Assembly: GCF_003386235.1 (NCBI RefSeq)
Contig: NZ_QRDZ01000030.1
Span: 1 to 64,000 of the forward strand
Source: Cohnella phaseoli
GTDB lineage: Bacteria > Bacillota > Bacilli > Paenibacillales > Paenibacillaceae
Reading direction: 5' to 3'
DNA length: 64,000 bases
This document shows, piece after piece, positions 34,629 through 41,492 of the stretch. Below the pieces are notes generated by a model that was not told the DNA's origin, searched no databases, and saw nothing but the letters and a program-made list of their open reading frames with translations. Numbering within the stretch: the stretch's first letter is position 1; every line of letters starts with the position of its first letter. Both the position numbers and the translations under genes were made by a program.

Positions 34629-35877
34629 GTCGGTTCCTCCTTGTGATAGACAGCTTAGAGCGAAGCCGGAAGCGCTTGTCCAGCCGGGCAAACAGCCAAG
34701 CTAGCAGACGGGCGGCAAGTAAGCTGCTCAGAATAATCAATTGCGGCATTGCCGTAAAGTTGTAGCGATATTCCGGGACGAAGGCCAGACGGGCTGCGGA
34801 TATTGCGATCAGCAGGAAAACGATGAGCATGGCCGGTTGCCGCCAATTGATCAGAATGACAATCGCTGAGATCAGCCCCGTATAGACCAGCAGCAGATGG
34901 AATGACGAGCGGAACGGGATGACTGGATAGAACGGCTTATGGCCGCTGCCAGCAAACATTTTATTGTAGATGTAATCCAGCTTGCCGACCGTATACCATT
35001 TGACGAACGTCCACGTATGCTGCGTAAAGCCGACCCGCAGCCGCTCCTTGGCGACCTCCATCTGCGTTTTTCCGCCGCGCTCGACGAGACCGTCGTCGTA
35101 ATTTTTGTTCGGATACGTGCCGGCCGCGAACGGATTAACCTGGGTCGACGTCACAATCGGCTTGTTCAGAGTTACGATGTTGCGGATCAGCCACGGCGAC
35201 AGCACGACCGCCATGCCGATCCCTGTGCACAGCAGCAGCTTCAGCGCTTGACCTCCCTTGCGGCGCCAGAGCAAATACAGCAAGTAAGCGGCCGGAGCCA
35301 TGATCAGAAACTCGGGACGGACGAGCGCGGTCAGCCCAAGGGCGAGGCCGGCCCATAACGCGGCTTTGCGATCTTTTCGCTCGAAGGCGATAAGCTGCCA
35401 GTACATATACGCCGTAAGCAGCATCGCGGCGATCGTCTCCGTGAGGACCGCCCCTGTCGTCCATACGAACGGCGGGTAGACGGCCATGCCCGCCGCCGCA
35501 ATCAGTCCGGCCCATTCGCCGCCCAATCGTCGGGCGATGCGGTAGACGAACCAGATCGTTATCAGGCTGAAGACGAGCTGGAAGTAGCGGATCGCCGGAA
35601 AAGGATCGCGCTCCTCGTAGTCGACCAGCTTGTACACGGCGGCCATGAACAACGGGTAGCCGGGGGATACCTGAGCGTTCGGCTTTGCGCTTTTGTAGCC
35701 GTAGACGCCTTCCTCCAGGAGCTGCCGTACCATAATGTCGTAGTTGATCGTATCGTGGGAATTGTGATGGTGGACCGAAACGAGAAAATCGAACCTCAGC
35801 AGCGCGGCGACGAGCAAAATGAACAGCAGGGCGACGCGCGTCCATTCGTTCAGCTTTAACCGCTTCAACAATAACAA
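34609..35877 (-). CDS. GT39/ArnT-like membrane glycosyltransferase
   Basis: Polytopic protein of 422 aa with about ten helices. The extracytoplasmic loop after helix 1 holds HDTINYDIMVRQLLEEGVYGYK and PNAQVSPGYPLFMA, the usual PMT_2 catalytic-loop layout. It would use polyprenyl-phosphate sugar to decorate a cell-envelope acceptor. The start is TTG with GGGAGGGG in front. It is the first gene of a four-gene minus-strand operon. Confidence 0.87.
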   Translation of the reverse strand: MLLLKRLKLNEWTRVALLFILLVAALLRFDFLVSVHHHNSHDTINYDIMVRQLLEEGVYGYKSAKPNAQVSPGYPLFMAAVYKLVDYEERDPFPAIRYFQLVFSLITIWFVYRIARRLGGEWAGLIAAAGMAVYPPFVWTTGAVLTETIAAMLLTAYMYWQLIAFERKDRKAALWAGLALGLTALVRPEFLIMAPAAYLLYLLWRRKGGQALKLLLCTGIGMAVVLSPWLIRNIVTLNKPIVTSTQVNPFAAGTYPNKNYDDGLVERGGKTQMEVAKERLRVGFTQHTWTFVKWYTVGKLDYIYNKMFAGSGHKPFYPVIPFRSSFHLLLVYTGLISAIVILINWRQPAMLIVFLLIAISAARLAFVPEYRYNFTAMPQLIILSSLLAARLLAWLFARLDKRFRLRSKLSITRRNRHAQHDV

Positions 35878-35919
35878 GGCAATTGCTCCCCTCCCGAGGC
35901 TTATCCGGCACGCAAAAAA

Positions 35920-35999
35920 CCGTTAAGCTCTCTCTGACTTTCATTGATTGAAAGTATAGAGGAGATAGCTTAACGGTTCGGTAAGTCAAATCTTAACGA
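35920..35999. promoter_or_regulatory. Cluster of GTTAAG boxes before the glycosyltransferase operon
   Basis: CGTTAAGct at 35921 and agCTTAACG at 35967 form an inverted repeat, and a further CTTAACG lies at 35993. The same half site occurs as CTTAAG-tctt-GTTAAG at 38049-38064 upstream of the response regulator gene. They are candidate binding sites for that regulator. Confidence 0.5.
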
Positions 36000-36044
36000 A
36001 ATCTTATTATTTTCCGTACAAAAATTCAGGGCTCTCTCGGGAAC

Positions 36045-37259
36045 CTACAGCGGCAAACGGGTCGTAAAGACGGTTTTGTCCTTGCGGCTGGATACGTCGA
36101 TCGTTCCCCCGTGGACTTCGATGATGCTTTTCGTAATGGCGAGCCCGAGGCCGGTCCCCCCGGTTTCTTGGGAGCGGGAGCGCTCAACTCGATAGAACCG
36201 GTCGAAAATAAACGGCAAATCCCGCTCGGGAATCGGATCTCCGTAGTTGGCGATCGCGACGATCGCCTCCTCGCCGGAACGGTGCACGGAGATGTCGACG
36301 TACGGACTTTTCCGCCCGTAGCGGATCGCGTTGGAGATCAGATTGCCGAAGCTGCGGACGAGCAGATCGCCGTCTGCCGAGACGATCAGCGCTTCGTCGT
36401 CGGCCTCGATTCTGCACGTCATTCCGGCCTGCTTGAGCTGGGGGACGAACTCCTCGGCGAGCTGCCGCATAAAACCGACCAGATCCAGACCGACGATATT
36501 AAGGGGCATACCGTTGTTGATCCGCGTAAACTCGAACAGGTCTTCGATCAGTTTCTTGAGACTGATCGCTTTATGATAGGCGATATCGGTATAGTGGCGC
36601 AGCTCGACCTCGTCCCGGTAACGGTCCTGGTTAATGACTTCCAGGAAGCCGAGAATCGAGGTGAGCGGCGTTCGCAGATCGTGCGACACGCCGGTAATGA
36701 GATCGTTTTTGGTCTTCTCGGCATTGCGCTCGTCGAGAATGGAGCGGTTCAGCTTGGCCGCCATCGCATTAATGCTATGTGCGACTTCGGCCAGTTCTCC
36801 GGAGGCGTCAGCCGTCTCGATCGGCCGGTCGAAATTGCCGTCGGCGATCTCTTGCAGGCCGGCGGTAATACGCTTCAGATCGCGGCTGAGCTGCCCGCCT
36901 AACCGCCCGATCATCTCCTGGATGCGGCCGATCTCGTCGGCGGAACGGGACGCAGCCAACTCCTCGAAGCTGCCCTCTTCCATGCGCTGCAAGGAGTGAT
37001 GCAGGCTCTCCAGCCTGCGCAGGGTTCCGCGGATAAGCAGAAAAAAGCTAGCAATGTACAGACCGATTCCGGCAACGATAAAGACGGGCAACGACCCGAT
37101 ATGGTTAATCACGTAGGCAAACGGCGCGCGAATCGACGATTGCAGCAGCAGGGCGACAAGAAAGTCGGCGGCATACAGCGTACCTGCCGTTATTGTCGCG
37201 CTGGCCAGGCTGTAGAAAAGCAGCTTCCAACGCAGCGTATCCTTCAAATACAAGCTCAA
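36045..37259 (-). CDS. Sensor histidine kinase
   Basis: A 404-aa membrane kinase. Two helices (about 12-38 and 53-75) enclose a very short outside loop of about 15 residues, typical of kinases that sense within or near the membrane. HAMP (about 76-130), HisKA with H193 in ITGVSHDLRTPL, and HATPase with NLISNAIRYG, NYGDPI and GTGLGLAITKS follow. Eighteen nucleotides after the regulator gene. The position before the glycosyltransferase operon suggests cell-envelope control. Confidence 0.92.
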   Translation of the reverse strand: MSLYLKDTLRWKLLFYSLASATITAGTLYAADFLVALLLQSSIRAPFAYVINHIGSLPVFIVAGIGLYIASFFLLIRGTLRRLESLHHSLQRMEEGSFEELAASRSADEIGRIQEMIGRLGGQLSRDLKRITAGLQEIADGNFDRPIETADASGELAEVAHSINAMAAKLNRSILDERNAEKTKNDLITGVSHDLRTPLTSILGFLEVINQDRYRDEVELRHYTDIAYHKAISLKKLIEDLFEFTRINNGMPLNIVGLDLVGFMRQLAEEFVPQLKQAGMTCRIEADDEALIVSADGDLLVRSFGNLISNAIRYGRKSPYVDISVHRSGEEAIVAIANYGDPIPERDLPFIFDRFYRVERSRSQETGGTGLGLAITKSIIEVHGGTIDVSSRKDKTVFTTRLPL

Positions 37260-37277
37260 TCGTTTCTCCTCCTTACC

Positions 37278-37982
37278 TTACGTAGTCGATTCCATCTTGT
37301 AGCCGATGCCCCATACCGTTTTAATAATCCGGGGATTTTGCGGGTCTTTCTCGATTTTCTCGCGGATTTTGCGGATATGCACCATCACCGTATTTTTGGA
37401 TTCCATGAATGGCTCGTTCCATACTTTCTCATAGATCGCGTCCATGCTCAGCACCGCGCCGCGATTGACGGCGAGCAGCCTTAGAATGGCGAATTCGCGC
37501 GGTGTCAGCTTGACCTCCTTGCCGTCCACCGTGACGGTATAGTTCACGAAGTTGATGACCAGATCGTCGATCTCGATGATGCTGCCGTCGTTATGAAGCT
37601 GCCGCTTAAACCGGTCGTAACGCCGCAGTTGCGACTTCACGCGCGCCATCAGCTCCAGCGGGTTAAACGGCTTCGTGACATAGTCGTCCGCGCCGATGCT
37701 GAGTCCGGATATTTTATCGATGTCCTGGCTTTTGGCGGACAGGAAAATAACCGGCACGTCGCACAGCTCGCGGATTTTGATACAAGTCTCGATCCCGTTC
37801 AGATGCGGCATCATCACGTCCAGAACGACCAGGTCCACCGGATTGGCGGACATCAGCTCCAAGGCCGCCATTCCGTCGCTGGCCTTAAGCAGCTTGTACC
37901 CTTCGTTAAGGAGATAAATCTCCATCAGCTTAATGATTTCCTTCTCGTCGTCTACCAACAAGATCGTCGTGTTCGAAGACAT
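37278..37982 (-). CDS. OmpR-family response regulator
   Basis: A 234-aa regulator. Receiver about 1-118 (DDE acidic pair, phospho-acceptor D55 in VVLDVMMP, K in VTKPF) and a winged helix about 135-232 ending VWGIGYKME. ATG 37982 is chosen because AGGTG lies 6 nt upstream; longer starts overlap that site. It forms an operon with the kinase. GTTAAG half sites before it suggest autoregulation. Confidence 0.92.
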   Translation of the reverse strand: MSSNTTILLVDDEKEIIKLMEIYLLNEGYKLLKASDGMAALELMSANPVDLVVLDVMMPHLNGIETCIKIRELCDVPVIFLSAKSQDIDKISGLSIGADDYVTKPFNPLELMARVKSQLRRYDRFKRQLHNDGSIIEIDDLVINFVNYTVTVDGKEVKLTPREFAILRLLAVNRGAVLSMDAIYEKVWNEPFMESKNTVMVHIRKIREKIEKDPQNPRIIKTVWGIGYKMESTT

Positions 37983-38048
37983 TCCCATCACCTGTATGTT
38001 CGTTGTGCTTTCCTACGTAAATATAGCATAACCAGACGCCTGGCAGTT

Positions 38049-38064
38049 CTTAAGTCTTGTTAAG
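38049..38064. promoter_or_regulatory. GTTAAG/CTTAAG box upstream of the response regulator
   Basis: CTTAAG-tctt-GTTAAG, related to the boxes at 35920-35999. It lies about 70 nt before the regulator start on the other strand. Candidate autoregulatory site. Confidence 0.4.
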
Positions 38065-38180
38065 GAATGGCTGGGATAATTTTCTCTTCGCGTTCGAGGG
38101 GGCATTCGTCGGACAGTTATTGTATATTGAAAAGGAAGGCCGATTGGCGGATAGCGACGATCGGAGGAGGGGACGGTTAT

Positions 38181-39005
38181 ATGATGAACGCGGACAAGCT
38201 GGCCGATATTTTTGCCGGCGGCTCCTATGAGATCAATGGGGTTCACCGTTTGGTGATCCAGCCCAAAAGCGTGCTGCGCGAGTTCAAGACGATTAAGTAT
38301 GGCTTTCTTTTTGTCGTTCGCGGAGAGGCGACGATAAGCGTGAACGAGAAGGAATATAAGCTGCGGAGGGGTTCGGTGCTTCATGCGGCTCCGGGCATGC
38401 GGATGGACGCTAGGGCGACCGGCTCGACGGAATATGAGTACTATACCGTGTTTTACAGCTTCGGGGATGCGTCCGGCGGCCGCGAATGCGATGTGCATTT
38501 CCTGCTGGATCCGGCAGCCAGCCCGCGGGTGGCGGAGCTGCTGGCCGTGCTTCATCAGAACGCGCGCACGAAGGACGGCATCGGACGGCTTCGCGCGAAG
38601 CAATTGTTTCTCAGCGTCCTGGATCAGGTTCTGACGGGCTGCAGGCACCGGGAGGCCGTCAGCGCGCCGGGCCGGCGAGCGATCGAAGCAGCGGTAGATT
38701 ATATCAACGGACATTACACGGACCCGCTGACGCTGGATGAATTGGCGGAGCTGCATGCAATGAGTCCGAAGAGCTTCTCGTACTTTTTCCATAAGCATAC
38801 CGGGCTTCGTCCGATCGACTACGTGATCCACTATCGAATGGAGAGAGCGAGAGAGCTTCTCGGCGAAGGCAATTATCTCGTGCGGGATGTGGCGGTTAGC
38901 GTCGGCTATGCCAATCCGCTTTATTTCAGCAGAGCATTCAAGAAGAAATTCGGCGTTTCTCCTACGGACTACGCGTTGCAAACCTCGAATCGACGGCCGG
39001 AATAA
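38181..39005 (+). CDS. AraC-family transcriptional regulator
   Basis: A 274-aa regulator. The N-terminal cupin-like sensor (about 15-110, GFLFVVRGEATISVNEKEYKLRRGSVLHAAPGMRM) and C-terminal double helix-turn-helix (about 175-272, with VRDVAVSVGYANPLYFSRAFKKKFGVSP) are both complete. ATG 38181 has GGAGGAGGGG upstream. It stands 235 nt before a FecB-type lipoprotein gene with a perfect Fur box between, so it is probably the metallophore-responsive activator of that gene. Confidence 0.9.
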   Translation: MMNADKLADIFAGGSYEINGVHRLVIQPKSVLREFKTIKYGFLFVVRGEATISVNEKEYKLRRGSVLHAAPGMRMDARATGSTEYEYYTVFYSFGDASGGRECDVHFLLDPAASPRVAELLAVLHQNARTKDGIGRLRAKQLFLSVLDQVLTGCRHREAVSAPGRRAIEAAVDYINGHYTDPLTLDELAELHAMSPKSFSYFFHKHTGLRPIDYVIHYRMERARELLGEGNYLVRDVAVSVGYANPLYFSRAFKKKFGVSPTDYALQTSNRRPE

Positions 39006-39093
39006 TCGTTCCGGTCAATTCTCCGTTCAATAATGATGCATGTGCGATTAACCATTTGTGCATTCCTATTTCTCCTTTCTCTTGCTAAACTAC

Positions 39094-39122
39094 TTATCGA
39101 TAATGATAATCATTATCGATAA
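39094..39122. promoter_or_regulatory. Perfect Fur box upstream of the lipoprotein gene
   Basis: Contains the exact 19-bp Fur consensus gataatgataatcattatc at 39099-39117, inside a longer 29-bp palindrome. It lies about 120 nt before the lipoprotein start, with a gene remnant between. Confidence 0.92.
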
Positions 39123-39130
39123 TACTGTTT

Positions 39131-39223
39131 CTTGACGAACTGGTGCCGAGGTTGGCCGATCAAGGCTTGTTCAGATCGGAGTATACGGGTACGACATTAC
39201 GCGAGCACTTGGGGATTGAATAA
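39131..39223 (+). pseudogene. C-terminal remnant of an NtaA/SnaA/DszA-family flavin monooxygenase
   Basis: Thirty codons plus stop, reading LDELVPRLADQGLFRSEY and then TGTTLREHLGIE. This is the characteristic C-terminal end of NtaA/SnaA/DszA-type LLM monooxygenases (family pattern ELVPELQRRGLFRTEY..TLRENLGL). Nothing upstream continues the gene; the Fur box abuts it within 10 nt. It marks a deletion or rearrangement that joined this promoter region to the lipoprotein gene. Confidence 0.75.
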
Positions 39224-39240
39224 CATTGGAGGAATCGAAT

Positions 39241-40260
39241 ATGCAAAGATTAACAGGCTGGATTGTTCCGCTTGTTTTGTTGATGGCTGTACTGACAGGC
39301 TGCTCTGGCGCTTCGGAGGGCAGCGACGCTTCCGAATCCGCGCCTCCGCCAAGCTCGCCGAGTCCGTCTACCGCGCAGGAGAGCGCCTTCCCCGCCGAGA
39401 GTCCGCTGGATGCCGAAGAGTCGGGGGAGCAGGCATGGCCGAGAACGATCAAGGACGCCGTCGGGAACGAGATCGTGCTGGCGAAGAAGCCGGAACGAAT
39501 CGCCGTGCTGCATCCCGTCTATTTGGACTATTTCTTTGCCTTGGGCGAGCCGCCGTTCGCCTCCGCCAACGCGGCGGAAGCGCTGCAGGAATACGGCACG
39601 CTGCAGCCTTATGCGGCGACGGCCGACATTTTGGATCTGGGGAGCGGCCGGGAATTGAGCCTTGAATTCATCGCTCAGGCCAAGCCTGATCTGATCGTGA
39701 CGTTTAAGGGCCACATCGATACCCTCTACGACAGCTTGGTCAAGATTGCTCCCGTCGTTCAGATCGATTTTGCCGACAGCTGGCAAAATACGACGATGCT
39801 CTGCGCGGCGATGATCGGCAAGGAGAAGGAAGCGGAACGGTACATCTCAGAGACGAACGAATTAATCAAGCAAACCCAGGACAAGCTGGGCGACCGGATA
39901 AACCGAACCTTCGCGATGCTGCGCATCGACGGCAAGGCGAACTTCTTCGCTCCGGGGACGAGCAACACGATGTATTACAAGGCCGACAGCTTTGGCTTGA
40001 AGGCTCCGGAGGGGTACCCGGAGGGCAGCGAAACGCTGTCCCTGGAAGGACTGTCGCAAATGAATCCGGACTACATCATTATCCAGCATGATATCGCCAC
40101 GGCCAAGGCATCGGTGAAGGAGAAGGAATCGTTAAAGGTGTGGAATTCTCTTAAAGCGGTGCAGGAAGGTCATGTGCTGTTTTTCGATAACTCGTTGAAT
40201 ACGGCAAGCGTGTTGGCCGTCCGCTTGGCGGCGCAAAATCTGATGGAGCTTGAGAACTAG
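39241..40260 (+). CDS. FecB-type iron-siderophore-binding lipoprotein
   Basis: A 339-aa lipoprotein. The signal peptide ends in LTGC (Cys about 21), followed by a Ser/Pro-rich linker and the class III binding fold (KKPERIAVLHPVYLDYFFALG ... MNPDYIIIQHD). ATG 39241 has TGGAGGAA upstream. No permease or ATPase gene is attached. It must share a transporter, possibly one of the exporter-fold pairs or the FecCD/FecE system. It is under the Fur box at 39099 and next to an AraC gene. Confidence 0.9.
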   Translation: MQRLTGWIVPLVLLMAVLTGCSGASEGSDASESAPPPSSPSPSTAQESAFPAESPLDAEESGEQAWPRTIKDAVGNEIVLAKKPERIAVLHPVYLDYFFALGEPPFASANAAEALQEYGTLQPYAATADILDLGSGRELSLEFIAQAKPDLIVTFKGHIDTLYDSLVKIAPVVQIDFADSWQNTTMLCAAMIGKEKEAERYISETNELIKQTQDKLGDRINRTFAMLRIDGKANFFAPGTSNTMYYKADSFGLKAPEGYPEGSETLSLEGLSQMNPDYIIIQHDIATAKASVKEKESLKVWNSLKAVQEGHVLFFDNSLNTASVLAVRLAAQNLMELEN

Positions 40261-40276
40261 CGCCCGGCGGCAAACC

Positions 40277-40394
40277 AGAGGCTGCTTCATAAGTCAAGGC
40301 GACAAAAAGGATCGGCAACAAGGACGGAGATTCTCCGCGTCCATGAAGCGATCCTGTCCGTTTGTCGTCCTCAATGACTTAGGGTGCAGCCTCT
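40277..40394. mobile_element. 118-bp MITE-like hairpin
   Basis: Long imperfect inverted repeat. The left arm begins agaggctgcttcataagt, the right arm ends acttagggtgcagcctct, and matching blocks gacaaa..ggatcg continue inward. The tip GGCTGYYTCATAAGT matches the ends of the 545-bp element at 52767. It may now serve as terminator for the lipoprotein gene, since a T-rich stretch follows. Confidence 0.65.
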
Positions 40395-40484
40395 TCTTTT
40401 ATGGTTTTTTTTGCTATGATGAGAATGCAAGCTTCATAGCCGTGCTGTATTCGCTTTTGTCGGCTGAGGGAAGGAGACGGGGGA

Positions 40485-41339
40485 ATGAAAGAAAAAATCT
40501 GTATGGTTACCGGCGCCAATTCCGGTATCGGATTTGCCGCCGCCAGAGGGCTGGCGGAGCGAGGGGCCGCTGTCGTTATGGTATGCCGCAATCGGGAGCG
40601 CGGCGAGGCGGCGCGGAAGGAGATCGTCAGGCAGACCGGCAACGAGCGGATCGAGCTGCTTCTCTGCGATCTATCCTCCTTGAAGTCCGTTCGCGACGTC
40701 TCCGAAGCTTTCCGCTCTCGCGGAGACAGGCTGGACGTGCTCGTCAACAACGCCGGCGGACTGTTCGACCGCCCGCAGACAAGCGCCGACGGCTTCGAGA
40801 TGACGTTCGCCGTCAATTATTTGGCTCCGTACCTGCTGACGCATCTGCTGCTGGACAAGCTGCGCGCCTCCGATAACGGCCGCATCGTTAACGTCGCTTC
40901 CGTCATGCAGGCCAAGACGCTGGATCTGGATGCGGCTATTCGGCCGCAGACTCCTTATTCCGGCTTTAATGCATATCGAACCGCCAAGCTTGCGGTCATT
41001 ATGGCGACGTATTTTATGGCTGAGCGTCTGGGGGGAAGCGGGATTGCTGTCAACGCGCTTCATCCGGGCGTGATCTACACGCCGCAATCGACGAGAAGCG
41101 TGCCGGGATTTCTCCGTCCGCTGGCCAAGCTGTTTATGAGCTCTCCCGAGCAGGGCGCCCGGCTCATTTTGCATCTGGCTGCGTCGCCGGAAGCGGGCTC
41201 GTCGAGCGGGAAATATTACGCGGGCGGCCGCGCCGTATCCACGGTTCCGGTGTCCTACGATTCGCAGCAGCAGCGAGTGCTGTATGAAAGAAGCCTGCAA
41301 TGGACCGGCCTGCCCGAGAACGCGCTTGGCCTAGACTGA
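40485..41339 (+). CDS. Short-chain dehydrogenase/reductase
   Basis: NAD(P)-dependent oxidoreductase of 284 aa. The cofactor motif TGANSGIG is near residue 9 and NNAGG near 88. The catalytic Ser is in VNVASVM and Y-x-x-x-K in YRTAK near 167. Retinol-dehydrogenase-like SDR by overall pattern. Its substrate is unknown and its link to the iron genes around it is only positional. RBS GGGGGA lies before the ATG. Confidence 0.88.
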   Translation: MKEKICMVTGANSGIGFAAARGLAERGAAVVMVCRNRERGEAARKEIVRQTGNERIELLLCDLSSLKSVRDVSEAFRSRGDRLDVLVNNAGGLFDRPQTSADGFEMTFAVNYLAPYLLTHLLLDKLRASDNGRIVNVASVMQAKTLDLDAAIRPQTPYSGFNAYRTAKLAVIMATYFMAERLGGSGIAVNALHPGVIYTPQSTRSVPGFLRPLAKLFMSSPEQGARLILHLAASPEAGSSSGKYYAGGRAVSTVPVSYDSQQQRVLYERSLQWTGLPENALGLD

Positions 41340-41388
41340 GTCGGGCGCTGCCGCTTGATTCTCCCCGAGCTACCTCCTGCGCATTCCT

Positions 41389-41418
41389 TTGACATTGAGA
41401 ATCAATCTCAATTATAAT
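41389..41418 (+). promoter_or_regulatory. Consensus promoter with Fur-like operator in its spacer
   Basis: TTGACA, an 18-nt spacer and TATAAT. The spacer is the palindrome attgagaatcaatctcaat, a Fur-box variant (TGAGAAT-c-AATCTCA). It lies 75 nt upstream of the AraC-lipoprotein gene, so iron repression by promoter occlusion is expected. Confidence 0.8.
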
Positions 41419-41492
41419 CGATTTATGTCAAAGCGAGTCGAAGCGGCGCCGGTCCGGTGCCGCCGTTTCGGCTTTGCGAAGGAGCGAGCGGA

